A DNA stretch of 8,571 nt from Desulfuromonadaceae bacterium (GCA_016744555.1 JADGED010000104.1:1-8571); one strand, 5' to 3'. Positions 1 through 8,240 are shown, counted from the stretch's first letter. A program made the numbers and translations. Notes: generated by a model not told the origin, from the letters alone.

Positions 1-1
1 A

Positions 2-955
2 ATGAAAACAATTCTGCATTCCAAGCGGGCAAACCTTTATTATCTGGAACATTGTCGCATATTAGTAAATGGTGGTCGGGTTGAATATGTGACTGATGAA
101 GGTAAGCGATCTCTGTATTGGAATATTCCCATTGCTAATACGACAACTCTGCTACTCGGTACGGGAACATCCATTACGCAAGCGGCTATGCGTGAACTTG
201 CAAAAGCTGGGGTGTTAGTTGGCTTTAGCGGTGGAGGAGGAACCCCTCTATTTTGTGCCACAGAACGTGATACCGATATCATCTGGTTTACGCCACAAAG
301 TGAATATCGGCCAACCGAATATTTGCAAGCATGGGTGTCGTTTTGGTTTGATGACAATCACCGACTTGAAGCGGCAAAATTATTTCAACAAGCAAGAATT
401 AAGCGTATTCGCAAACTGTGGTTAAGCAACCGAAGCTTTAAAGAAAATAATTTCACTATTGATGAGGCTCACCTTAATTCCTTTTTACTACTGTCATCTG
501 ATTATGTTGCACAAGCCTGCGATGTAACCTCTCTGCTCACCGAAGAAGCCCGATTAACTAAACAATTGTATAAAATAGCCGTCAACACAGTTGGCTATAG
601 TGATTTTGTTCGATCTAAGCGGGGCAGTGGCAGTGATCCAGCTAACCGCTATCTCGATCATGGTAACTACCTTGCTTATGGTCTTGGGGCAACAGCAACA
701 TGGGTTCTTGGTATTCCGCATGGATTAGCCGTTTTGCACGGAAAAACTCGCAGGGGCGGGTTAGTTTTTGACGTTGCCGATCTCGTTAAAGATGCCATCA
801 TACTTCCGCAAGTATTTATCTCGGCAATGAGGGGTGATGATGAGCAGGAGTTTCGGCAAACGTGTATCGAACAACTTGTTCAAAGTGATTCTCTCGATTT
901 TATGATTGATACCTTAAAAGAAGTTGCGATTTACATGAAGGGGCAAGGGAGATGA
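2..955 (+). CDS. cas1f: Type I-F Cas1, spacer integrase (start possibly outside window)
   Basis: Cas1 is the metal-dependent DNA integrase that, with Cas2, inserts new spacers at the leader end of the array. The visible 317 residues match the I-F Cas1 family throughout: HSKRANLYYLEHC near the N-terminus, IPIANTT (42-48), FSGGGGTPLF (75-84) and TPQSEYRPTEYLQ (97-109). The metal-binding catalytic residues of the family can be placed at E182 (LLTEEARL), H246 (AVLHGKTRRGG), D257 and D260 (FDVAD). From memory, P. aeruginosa Cas1 has about eight extra N-terminal residues before the KTILHSK motif, with Leu where this protein has Met1. The ATG at position 2 may therefore be an internal codon, with the true start upstream of the window; no ribosome binding site can be checked. 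The stop overlaps the start of cas2-3 by ATGA. Identity as type I-F Cas1 is very secure; the start is uncertain. Confidence 0.96.
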   Translation: MKTILHSKRANLYYLEHCRILVNGGRVEYVTDEGKRSLYWNIPIANTTTLLLGTGTSITQAAMRELAKAGVLVGFSGGGGTPLFCATERDTDIIWFTPQSEYRPTEYLQAWVSFWFDDNHRLEAAKLFQQARIKRIRKLWLSNRSFKENNFTIDEAHLNSFLLLSSDYVAQACDVTSLLTEEARLTKQLYKIAVNTVGYSDFVRSKRGSGSDPANRYLDHGNYLAYGLGATATWVLGIPHGLAVLHGKTRRGGLVFDVADLVKDAIILPQVFISAMRGDDEQEFRQTCIEQLVQSDSLDFMIDTLKEVAIYMKGQGR

Positions 956-3900
956 ACATTCTGATTGTTTCCCAATGTAGCAAAAATGCCTTAGCGCAAA
1001 CTCGGCGCATTCTCGATCAATTTGCACAACGTTGCGGCGATCGCACGTGGCAAACTCCGATAACAATGGCAGGGCTGACCACATTAAGAAAAATGTTGAA
1101 GAAAACCGCCCGAAAAAATACCGCTGTAGCCTGTCATTGGATTCGTGGAAAAAACCATAGTGAATTGATGTGGATTGTTGGTAATGCAAGCCGTTTTAAT
1201 GCTCAAGGTGCTGTTCCCACCAATACGACCAGCCGAAATATTTTGCGGCAACAGGATGAAAACCAATGGCAAACTGCCGAAGTCATTTCTCTGCTTGCTG
1301 GTATCGCTGGATTGTTTCACGATTTTGGTAAAAGTAATGTGCTGTTTCAACAAAAGCTACAACCAAAACATCCGGGCAAAAAGAGCGAACCGTTTCGTCA
1401 TGAATGGATAAGTCTGAGATTATTTATAGCTTTTATCGGTAACGATGAAGATGAGGTTTGGCTAGCGCGATTACAGCATGCAACACCAGAGATGGATATC
1501 GCGTTGCTATCTAATTTGGAGCGCGAGCTACCTAGTCGGTTGAAAAACCCCTTTAAGACACTCAAAAATCGACCTGTTGCACTAGCGGTAGCATGGTTGA
1601 TTGTCAGTCATCATCGCTTACCTGAATTTCCTGCATGGCTTAAAAAGACAGGCAAAGACCCAGATACCGATGAAATAGAATATTGGTTGTTCGGTAAAAA
1701 ATTTAACGCAGAATGGAATTCACCACAAATCTTGTTCGCTGATTGGAAAGATTCCGAATGGGCTGACGTGTGGCAGATAAAAATGGGCACGCCGCTGGCG
1801 AGTAGTCGTTGGTGTGCAAAGGCAAGCAATATAGCAAAGCGTGCCTTAAAGCACCGTAAGTTATTTGATCACGATTGGCTGAATGATCGTTTCACGAGCC
1901 ATATTGCCAGACTGGTACTGATGCTTGCCGACCACTGTTATTCGGCATCTGATCCGACAGAATTGTGGCAAGATAAAAAGTACAAGGCGGTTGCTAATAC
2001 CGATCGTGAAACGGGAAAGCCAAAACAAAAGCTGGATGAGCACACCATTGGCGTAGGGCACAATGCTGTTTTACTGGCGAAACGGTTGCCTGCATTACGC
2101 CAAAGTCTCCCTGCAATTTCGCGCATGAAAGTACTAAAAAAAAGGGTCACCGATGCCCGCTTTCGTTGGCAGGATAAAGCCTACGATCTTGCTACCAGCA
2201 TATCCACCCGTAGCGATAATGACGGTTTTTTTGGTGTCAATATGGCTTCTACGGGATGTGGTAAAACCTTTGCCAATGCTCGGATTATGTATGGTCTTTC
2301 TAACGAGCGACTCGGCTGTCGTTTTAGTGTAGCTCTCGGCTTGCGAACGTTAACATTACAAACAGGTGATGCCTTTAAGGAGCGATTGTCGCTTGATTCA
2401 GAAGATCTGGCGGTGTTGGTTGGTTCTCAAGCGGTACGACAGTTACATGAACAGCGGCAAGGACAGCAAAACGGGAGCAATCATTACAAATATACTGGCA
2501 GTGAATCAGCAGAGGATTTTTTCGATTCGGACCAATACTTAAGTTATGAAGGAACGCTTGATGATGGCCCTTTGAAAAAATGGTTACAACAATCACCGCG
2601 TTTGCATCAACTGGTCAGCTCCCCCGTTTTAATAAGCACGATCGACTACCTGATGCCAGCAACTGACGGGGTGCGTGGTGGCAAGCAGATTGCCCCGATG
2701 TTGCGATTATTGACATCTGATCTGGTATTAGATGAGCCTGATGACTTTGGCCTTGAGGATTTGCCAGCTTTGTGCCGATTAGTCAACTGGGCGGGAATGC
2801 TTGGCTCCCGTGTGTTGCTATCTTCTGCCACTTTACCACCCACTTTAGTTCAGGCATTATTTGAAGCGTATGTCGCAGGCCGAAAAGAGTTTAATAATGC
2901 GTGTAGTTCAGCCAACAATTCGACAAATATTTGTTGTGCTTGGTTTGATGAATTTGGTGCTTTTCAGTCTGATCATAGTCAGCCCGAACCCTTTATCGCC
3001 GATCACAGTCAATTTGTCGATAAAAGGATAAAAAAGTTAGAGGCAAACCATCAACCTTTAAGGTTAGGCTCGTTGTTACCTGTGAGTTCACCGACGGGCG
3101 GTATTGAGGATGTCATTCCTGCGTTGGCAACAGCAATACATCCCCAAATATTCACCTTGCACCAACATCACCATACTCAACATCCACGTAACAATAAAAC
3201 CATATCTATCGGCTTGGTGCGTATGGCAAATATCAATCCATTGGTCGCTTTGGCAAAATCCTTGTTAAGTATGCCGACACCGAGCAATTATCATCTCCAC
3301 TTTTGTGTTTATCATGGGCAGTACCCACTTTTGCTTCGATCAAATATTGAGTCGGTTATTGATTTGGCACTCAATCGTACCGACCCTTTAGCTGTGTGGC
3401 ATAACCCAACCGTCATCAATGCACTACAACAGTATCCTGAAGATAATCATGTCTTTATTGTTTTAGGAACATCGGTTACCGAGGTAGGGCGTGATCATGA
3501 TTATGATTGGGCGATTGCTGAACCGAGTTCCATGCGTTCTTTAATTCAGCTCGCAGGCCGCATCCAACGTCATCGTCTTGAAGCGCCTAAAAAATCAAAT
3601 TTATTGATCATGAGTCGAAATATTAAAGCGTTAACAGGGGAAGAGATTTCCTATTGTAAGCCGGGATTTGAATCGAAAGAGTTCACCCTTGAGAAAAAAG
3701 ATCTGAACGATATCTTAGCTGTTGAACAGTATCAGCAGGTAAATGCCATTCCGCGGATAAAGCCACGTAATGATTTGGATTATCGACATAATCTGGTTGA
3801 TTTAGAGCATACACACTTACACGCAAAACTTTACGGTCATGCAGGAATAATCAATGCCTCCTTGTGGTGGGAAAATAACCCAAGTTGGTGTGGTGAAATA

Positions 3901-4236
3901 CAACGGCGAACACCGTTTAGAAAATCACAGCCAGAGGAGCAGCTTATCCTTTATTTAGAACAGGAGAACGAGGCGGCGGCTTTCTATCTGCTAACTCCTG
4001 ACGGCACGTTGATCGGGCCACAAAATGAACGATTTAAACAGGAAGATTTTAAATTGGGTAGCGGTGTAAGCCCGTGGATAAATAATGAGATTGAGCCACT
4101 AATTGTTGCTCAGGCGGAAAAAATGGATATGAATTTAACGGAGTGCTCACGCCGTTTTACGTTGTTGCGTTTGCGTGAGTCTGAAAAGGACTGGTTTTAT
4201 CATCCGTTGTTGGGTGTTTATCAGTCGCTGTTTTAA
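952..4236 (+). CDS. cas3f: Type I-F Cas2-3 fusion: Cas2 domain plus HD nuclease and DExD helicase
   Basis: This 1094-residue protein combines the Cas2 adaptation subunit with the Cas3 effector, a hallmark of type I-F. It forms the integration complex with Cas1 and degrades DNA marked by the Csy complex. Residues 1 to about 90 are the Cas2-like domain (MNILIVSQCSKNA start). The HD nuclease follows, with H123-D124 in GLFHDFGK, H220-H221 in VSHHRLP and D327 in LADHCYS. The superfamily 2 helicase shows Walker A ASTGCGKT (432-439), motif II DEPDD (594-598), motif III SSATLP (624-629), motif V-like TEVGRD (843-848) and motif VI QLAGRIQRHR (866-875). A C-terminal domain of about 110 residues carries RRTPFRKS (985-992). 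Length is typical of I-F Cas2-3. The start overlaps the cas1 stop as ATGA, with AAGGGG at 938-943, implying translational coupling. A histidine-rich stretch lies at residues 737-744. No frameshift or missing motif is seen. Confidence 0.97.
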   Translation: MNILIVSQCSKNALAQTRRILDQFAQRCGDRTWQTPITMAGLTTLRKMLKKTARKNTAVACHWIRGKNHSELMWIVGNASRFNAQGAVPTNTTSRNILRQQDENQWQTAEVISLLAGIAGLFHDFGKSNVLFQQKLQPKHPGKKSEPFRHEWISLRLFIAFIGNDEDEVWLARLQHATPEMDIALLSNLERELPSRLKNPFKTLKNRPVALAVAWLIVSHHRLPEFPAWLKKTGKDPDTDEIEYWLFGKKFNAEWNSPQILFADWKDSEWADVWQIKMGTPLASSRWCAKASNIAKRALKHRKLFDHDWLNDRFTSHIARLVLMLADHCYSASDPTELWQDKKYKAVANTDRETGKPKQKLDEHTIGVGHNAVLLAKRLPALRQSLPAISRMKVLKKRVTDARFRWQDKAYDLATSISTRSDNDGFFGVNMASTGCGKTFANARIMYGLSNERLGCRFSVALGLRTLTLQTGDAFKERLSLDSEDLAVLVGSQAVRQLHEQRQGQQNGSNHYKYTGSESAEDFFDSDQYLSYEGTLDDGPLKKWLQQSPRLHQLVSSPVLISTIDYLMPATDGVRGGKQIAPMLRLLTSDLVLDEPDDFGLEDLPALCRLVNWAGMLGSRVLLSSATLPPTLVQALFEAYVAGRKEFNNACSSANNSTNICCAWFDEFGAFQSDHSQPEPFIADHSQFVDKRIKKLEANHQPLRLGSLLPVSSPTGGIEDVIPALATAIHPQIFTLHQHHHTQHPRNNKTISIGLVRMANINPLVALAKSLLSMPTPSNYHLHFCVYHGQYPLLLRSNIESVIDLALNRTDPLAVWHNPTVINALQQYPEDNHVFIVLGTSVTEVGRDHDYDWAIAEPSSMRSLIQLAGRIQRHRLEAPKKSNLLIMSRNIKALTGEEISYCKPGFESKEFTLEKKDLNDILAVEQYQQVNAIPRIKPRNDLDYRHNLVDLEHTHLHAKLYGHAGIINASLWWENNPSWCGEIQRRTPFRKSQPEEQLILYLEQENEAAAFYLLTPDGTLIGPQNERFKQEDFKLGSGVSPWINNEIEPLIVAQAEKMDMNLTECSRRFTLLRLRESEKDWFYHPLLGVYQSLF

Positions 4237-4288
4237 TGCTGAGATCATATTTTACAATAATATAGAACTCAACTAGGGGAGGAAAGTA
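4237..4288 (+). promoter_or_regulatory. Gap before csy1 with strong ribosome binding site
   Basis: This 52-base AT-rich spacer is the longest gap between any two cas genes here. It ends with a strong Shine-Dalgarno sequence, AGGGGAGGAA (4275-4284), whose GGAGG core lies six bases before the csy1 ATG and fixes that start. A TACAAT hexamer at 4253-4258 resembles a sigma-70 -10 box, but I find no good -35 element at normal spacing. A separate promoter for csy1-cas6f is therefore only a weak possibility. I see no terminator hairpin. Confidence 0.6.
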
Positions 4289-5632
4289 ATGGAGCATATT
4301 TCAAAATCTTTGGAATCTCAGGTTAAAGCGTTTGTTGCTGCAAGGTTGACAACAAAACTGGATGCCTTTGATAAAGAGGCAGAGAAATCACGTAAAAAAA
4401 CACCGCCTGAAGAGCTAGGCCAACTTGAGGAACGACTATTATCTGACCGAATTAAGCTTCAGGAGAAATACAAGATAAGAGCATGGCTGACTGATGCGGC
4501 GAAGAGAGCGAGCCAGATCAGCATGGTAACTCATGCCCCCAAATACACTCACTCGGATACGAAAAGTGTGGGAATTTTAGTGCAAGCAGATGATGAAGAT
4601 CAAAATTGTTCCTATCTGTGTTCTGCATCATTGGCGAACGTGTCCATTGATGTTGTTGGTAATGCCGCAGCATTGGATGTTGCTAGCCTTCTTTTGCTAA
4701 AAGCAGATGGCAGGACGCTTCTCGATGAAATTAGCAAGGGGGAAAGCTTTACACTCGCTGCGATTGCAGAATCCCATGATCAGCTTGAAGAATGGATGGA
4801 TGGTTTTAGCAAGGCACAGAGTGATAAAGAACTTACCTCTGGCCAGTTATCAAAGCAGCTCTATTTCCCCTTGAATGATGGTGGGTATCATTTAATCAGT
4901 CCCTTGTATGCATCCGCTGTGGGTCAGTCTTTATATGAAAAAATGACCGATAGCTTTTATTCGGAAATAGCCAAGAACGCACGTAAAGCAAGAAAGTCAC
5001 AGAAGTTTGATTCAGCTATCGCTACATCTTATCCCAATATGGCCAAACAGAGCTTTGGGGGTACAAAACCACAGAATGTTTCACAGCTTAACACTAATCG
5101 TTATGGGCAGGGCTTTTTATTGTCATGCCGGCCGCCTCTGTGGAAAAAACAATTAGCTCCGCCCTCAAAAGCTAAAAACTCATTTTGGCGTGAATATGAT
5201 CGTCGTGCTTGGAAAACCGCAAAACACCTACAAAAATATTTGGAAAATATCTTTAGCCAAAGTAGCACAATAGTTCGGCGTGAATTCAGGGCTGAACTAG
5301 TCGATGAACTCATCGACACCTTATTTATTTATGCTGCCGAAGTGCAAAATCTAAAACAGCATGCAGGCTGGAGTGTTGATACGAAGCTAAGTAAGGCCGA
5401 ACAGTTGTGGCTTGACCCATATCGTTGTGCCGAAGATGCCGAATTTAAAGCCGAGCGTGAAAAGAACGACTGGCAAGCTGAAATTGCCAAACAGTTTGCC
5501 ACATGGCTCAATCACAAAATTTCCTATAAATCTGACACGCTCTACACCGATGATAAAACTTTCAACGTCTGGAAAAAATTACTCGAAAGAAAATTGACTT
5601 TGCTCAAAGAAGATTTGGAGGTGATGTTATGA
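4289..5632 (+). CDS. csy1: Csy1 (Cas8f), large subunit of the type I-F surveillance complex
   Basis: Csy1 pairs with Csy2 at the 5' end (tail) of the Csy complex and recognises the PAM on invading double-stranded DNA. At 447 residues it is close to the P. aeruginosa protein (434). Family signatures are AWLTDAAKRASQISMVTHA (65-83), DVVGNAAALDVA (121-132), SKQLYFPLNDGGYHLISPLY (188-207), FGGTKPQNVSQLN (256-268) and AEQLWLDPYR near residues 370-380. In the P. aeruginosa structures N111, K247 and N250 contact or wedge the PAM. By alignment from memory these correspond to N125 in VGNAAALD and to K260 and N263 in GGTKPQN, all conserved, which predicts recognition of the usual GG/CC PAM. The N-terminal 60 residues are lysine- and glutamate-rich and probably helical. 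The start is supported by AGGGGAGGAA just upstream. The stop overlaps the csy2 start by ATGA. Confidence 0.96.
   Translation: MEHISKSLESQVKAFVAARLTTKLDAFDKEAEKSRKKTPPEELGQLEERLLSDRIKLQEKYKIRAWLTDAAKRASQISMVTHAPKYTHSDTKSVGILVQADDEDQNCSYLCSASLANVSIDVVGNAAALDVASLLLLKADGRTLLDEISKGESFTLAAIAESHDQLEEWMDGFSKAQSDKELTSGQLSKQLYFPLNDGGYHLISPLYASAVGQSLYEKMTDSFYSEIAKNARKARKSQKFDSAIATSYPNMAKQSFGGTKPQNVSQLNTNRYGQGFLLSCRPPLWKKQLAPPSKAKNSFWREYDRRAWKTAKHLQKYLENIFSQSSTIVRREFRAELVDELIDTLFIYAAEVQNLKQHAGWSVDTKLSKAEQLWLDPYRCAEDAEFKAEREKNDWQAEIAKQFATWLNHKISYKSDTLYTDDKTFNVWKKLLERKLTLLKEDLEVML
5617..5625 (+). promoter_or_regulatory. Near-consensus ribosome binding site for csy2 inside csy1
   Basis: GGAGGTGAT at 5617-5625, within the last codons of csy1, is close to a perfect complement of the 16S rRNA 3' end. 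It lies three bases before the ATG at 5629. It supports the ATGA-overlapping csy2 start and suggests efficient reinitiation in addition to coupling. Confidence 0.75.
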
Positions 5633-6612
5633 AATCGCTACTGATATTAAAACGAATCAAAGTCCAAAATGCCAATGCCATCGCTGGGTTGACATGGGGT
5701 TTTCCCGCCATAACTGGTTTTCTTGGTTTTACCCATGCCCTTTCCCGTTTTATCCAATCTGAACATTCCGCTCAGTTAGGTGGATGTGCCGTTATTTGTC
5801 ATCAGCATCAGGTGCAGGCATATCAACCGTCAGGCTATGGCGAATATATATTTTCATTAACTCGTAATCCTTTGACCTCGGCGGGTAAAACTGCCCCCTT
5901 CAATGAAGAGGGGCGCATGCATATGGAAGTGTCGTTGATTATTGAGTGTGATTTTAGTGCTAGCCGGATAGATTTTGATACAGATAACGAGGATCAAGAT
6001 ATTGCTTTGTTTGAAAAGCAAATAAAACAAAAAGTTCTATGTCAACGGTTGGCTGGCGGTACGATTTTGGACATCGAAAAGGTGGAGTTCGAGCCACTTG
6101 CACAGGTGACAGAAGTGCGTGACAAGCAATGCCGACGGTTGATGCTGAGCTTACTGCCAGGTTTTTTGCTGGTAGATAGGTCAGAACTCTTGGCGGAACA
6201 TTTTGATCATGTCAAGCAAGAGAGTCCTGATATTGAATTGCTGGATGCCTGGCTCGATTTCTCTGCGCTGAAATTTAAGGCCAATCCTGAACAAATAGAA
6301 GGGCAAGAACCCGATGAGAACACTTCCGCAGAGTGGATTCGTGTTGAAAAACCTGCACCTGGTTGGTTGGTTCCACTCATGACAGGCTACAAGGCTATTT
6401 CATCATTATACGAAGCAGGGGAAGTCGCCAATACCCGTGATCCTCAAACACCTTTTCGCTTTGTCGAGTCCGCTTACGGAGTGGGGCAATGGCTGAGTCC
6501 GCATCGAGTGAAAGATATTAAACAAATTTTTTGGCGTTATCACCATGAAGGGGATTGGTATTTGTGTAAAAACGATTATCAACCCGAAACAGATCATTCT
6601 TTGTCAATCTAA
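5629..6612 (+). CDS. csy2: Csy2 (Cas5f), crRNA 5'-handle-binding subunit
   Basis: Csy2 is the Cas5-type RAMP subunit that pairs with Csy1 and holds the 8-nt 5' handle of the crRNA in the Csy complex. Its 327 residues equal the length I recall for the P. aeruginosa protein. Characteristic blocks are KRIKVQNANAIAGLTWGFP (8-26), GFTHALSRF (33-41), FSLTRNPL (75-82), EEGRMHMEVSL (93-103), RLAGGTI (140-146), LLPGFLLV (175-182), PGWLVPLMTGYKAIS (244-258), TPFRFVESAYGVGQWLSPHR (274-293) and the C-terminal RYHHEGDWYLCKN (303-315). It begins within the csy1 stop (ATGA) behind a near-consensus ribosome binding site. It ends 22 bases before csy3. No truncation or unusual region is seen. Assignment rests on motif recognition over the whole length. 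Confidence 0.96.
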   Translation: MKSLLILKRIKVQNANAIAGLTWGFPAITGFLGFTHALSRFIQSEHSAQLGGCAVICHQHQVQAYQPSGYGEYIFSLTRNPLTSAGKTAPFNEEGRMHMEVSLIIECDFSASRIDFDTDNEDQDIALFEKQIKQKVLCQRLAGGTILDIEKVEFEPLAQVTEVRDKQCRRLMLSLLPGFLLVDRSELLAEHFDHVKQESPDIELLDAWLDFSALKFKANPEQIEGQEPDENTSAEWIRVEKPAPGWLVPLMTGYKAISSLYEAGEVANTRDPQTPFRFVESAYGVGQWLSPHRVKDIKQIFWRYHHEGDWYLCKNDYQPETDHSLSI

Positions 6613-6622
6613 CAAATTTAGA

Positions 6623-6629
6623 AAGGAAG
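6623..6629 (+). promoter_or_regulatory. Ribosome binding site deciding the csy3 start
   Basis: AAGGAAG lies five bases before the ATG at 6635. The open frame could start as early as 6545, inside csy2. The ribosome binding site, and the match of the residues after 6635 (MAKLETASVLAFERKL) to the family N-terminus, select 6635. Confidence 0.8.
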
Positions 6630-6634
6630 AGACC

Positions 6635-7636
6635 ATGGCAAAACTTGAAACAGCATCGGTACTAGCATTTGAGCGTAAGCTGGCAAATTCAGACGCATTG
6701 ATGTATGCGGGGGGCTGGGAAGAACGGCAACAAAGTAAAAAATGGCAAGCTATTCAGATACAACAAAAAGATGTTCGAGGTACGATATCCAACAGAATGA
6801 AAGCAGCAATCGCCAATGATCCAGCAAAGGTAGATGCTGAAATCGAAAAAGCAAATCTTCAGCGTGTTGATGTCGCCGCATTGCCTTTTGTTGCGGATAC
6901 ATTGAAACTTACTTTTACCTTGCGAGTCTTGGGTGATTTGGCAACGCCATCAGCGTGTAATAATCCTGAGTATCAAACAGTTTTAGGTGAAAAGGTCAAT
7001 GGTTACATTCAAGAGCATTCGTTTTCAGAACTGGCTTCCCGCTACGCAGAAAATATTGCCAATGGCCGGTTTTTGTGGCGTAACCGTGTTGGTGCTGAGG
7101 ATGTTGAAATTCACGTTCGTCACAAAGATACTCAGTGGATATTCGATGCCTACGCTCTTAGTCTGCGTAAGTTTTCCCAACCAACAGGTGATTTAGAAGC
7201 ATTAAGCTTGGTGATTGAAAAAGGACTTACTGGTGAGAATTTTACTCTTGTCACTGTTGATGCATTTGTTCGTTTAGGAGCGGGGCAAGAGGTTTTTCCC
7301 TCGCAAGAATTAGTTTTAGACAAGGGAAAAAGTGACAAAAGCAAAGTGCTTTATCAGGTACAAGATGTCGCCGCACTTCATTCACAAAAAATTGGTAATG
7401 CACTTCGTACTATCGACACATGGCATCCAGAAGCAGATGAAATTGGCCCTATCGCTATAGAACCTTATGGATCAGTAACGAATCGTGGCAAAGCTTACCG
7501 TCAGCCAAAAGATAGGATGGATTTTTACAATTTATTTGATGGCTGGATTGTAAAAGATAACGTTCCATCAATAGAACAACAACATTATGTGATAGCTACC
7601 TTAATTCGTGGCGGGGTATTTGGTAAGGCAAATTAA
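6635..7636 (+). CDS. csy3: Csy3 (Cas7f), backbone subunit of the type I-F surveillance complex
   Basis: Csy3 is the Cas7-type RAMP protein. In known Csy complexes six copies polymerise along the crRNA spacer to form the helical backbone that presents the guide for base pairing. The 333 residues are slightly shorter than P. aeruginosa Csy3 (about 342). They show the family pattern throughout: TASVLAFERKLANSDALM (6-23), VRGTISNR (47-54), FTLRVLG (94-100), TPSACN (104-109), GRFLWRNRVGAE (144-155), GQEVFPSQELVLDKG (217-231), HSQKIGNALRTIDTW (249-263), IAIEPYGSVTNRGKAYRQPK (273-292) and EQQHYVIATLIRGGVFG (314-330). An in-frame start 90 bases earlier would add residues that overlap csy2 and do not resemble the family, so ATG 6635 is preferred. 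The gene ends 14 bases before cas6f. Confidence 0.97.
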   Translation: MAKLETASVLAFERKLANSDALMYAGGWEERQQSKKWQAIQIQQKDVRGTISNRMKAAIANDPAKVDAEIEKANLQRVDVAALPFVADTLKLTFTLRVLGDLATPSACNNPEYQTVLGEKVNGYIQEHSFSELASRYAENIANGRFLWRNRVGAEDVEIHVRHKDTQWIFDAYALSLRKFSQPTGDLEALSLVIEKGLTGENFTLVTVDAFVRLGAGQEVFPSQELVLDKGKSDKSKVLYQVQDVAALHSQKIGNALRTIDTWHPEADEIGPIAIEPYGSVTNRGKAYRQPKDRMDFYNLFDGWIVKDNVPSIEQQHYVIATLIRGGVFGKAN

Positions 7637-7650
7637 AGGGGAGCTGAACT

Positions 7651-8196
7651 ATGAATCATTATATAGATATAAAAGTACTGCCAGATCCAGAATTTGATAT
7701 CACAACATTAATGAATGCTCTTTATTCTAAATTGCATCGCATCCTTGCTGCTACAGGTGAAGTAAGTGTTGGTGTCAGCTTTCCTCGTTCAAAGAAAACA
7801 CCTGGTGATCTTTTACGTCTTCATTCAAAGAAAAATAAATTGGAATGTTTGATGGATAACAATTGGTTGAAGGGTTTGGGTGATTATACTTATGTTACAG
7901 CAGTTAAAAGTGTTCCAACTCATACGCAGCACATAAGGGTGAAGCGAATTCAATCAAAAATGACAGCAGCTAGATTGCGAAGGTCAGTGAAGAGGGGGGC
8001 GATTTCTATTCAAGAGGCAGAGTCATTGCTTGACCAACGAGATTTGCTTAAGAAGCCATTTTTTCAACTTCAAAGCTCTTCTACAAAACAGCAATTTCCT
8101 TTGTTTATAGCGCATGATGAAATTCATTCTGAAGAAATAAAGGGAACATTTTCCAGTTATGGATTAAGCAATAATGCAACCGTCCCTTGGTTTTGA
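7651..8196 (+). CDS. cas6f: Cas6f (Csy4), CRISPR RNA endoribonuclease
   Basis: Cas6f cuts the pre-crRNA at the 3' base of each repeat hairpin, stays bound to that hairpin and caps the head of the Csy complex. The 181 residues compare with 187 in P. aeruginosa and can be aligned from end to end. Catalytic His is H29 (SKLHRIL), and the family's active-site Ser and Tyr map to S142 (LQSSSTKQ) and Y170 (SSYGLSNN). R99 and Q101 (RVKRIQSK) match R102 and Q104, which read the base of the stem. The arginine-rich helix (R108, R110, R111, K114, R115) would lie in the major groove, and F149 matches the stacking Phe155. The C-terminus PWF is typical. The start follows AGGGGAG (7637-7643) at normal spacing. 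The gene is the last of the operon and adjoins the leader, so it could be transcribed through into the array. Confidence 0.96.
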   Translation: MNHYIDIKVLPDPEFDITTLMNALYSKLHRILAATGEVSVGVSFPRSKKTPGDLLRLHSKKNKLECLMDNNWLKGLGDYTYVTAVKSVPTHTQHIRVKRIQSKMTAARLRRSVKRGAISIQEAESLLDQRDLLKKPFFQLQSSSTKQQFPLFIAHDEIHSEEIKGTFSSYGLSNNATVPWF

Positions 8197-8199
8197 CCC

Positions 8200-8221
8200 T
8201 TTTTGTAAGGTTTTTTGTAAG
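8200..8221 (+). repeat. 10-base direct repeat at the start of the leader
   Basis: TTTTTGTAAG occurs at 8200-8209 and again at 8212-8221, a spacing of 12 bases from start to start. Nothing similar is present in the rest of the leader. The near one-helical-turn spacing would place the two copies on nearly the same DNA face. Whether it binds a protein or is a chance product of T tracts cannot be told. Confidence 0.55.
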
Positions 8222-8240
8222 TTGCTGTTTTTTAAGCAAA

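Noticed and set aside
219..425. Second + strand frame within cas1, with similar ones at 1175-1411, 5412-5597 and 6987-7196
   Set aside because: These are out-of-frame shadows of genes whose main frame matches its family along its full length.
914..1189. Minus-strand open frame over the cas1/cas2-3 junction, and similar minus-strand frames inside cas2-3, csy1, csy2 and csy3
   Set aside because: They lie opposite well-recognised cas genes, show no known motifs and have no supporting start signals.
6545..6634. Earlier in-frame start for csy3
   Set aside because: It overlaps the end of csy2, lacks a ribosome binding site, and its residues do not match the Csy3 N-terminus. ATG 6635 has AAGGAAG and matches the family.
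8182..8216. Possible terminator after cas6f (T tracts near 8200-8216)
   Set aside because: The only stem nearby is four base pairs (AACC/GGTT) and not next to the T tract, too weak for an intrinsic terminator.
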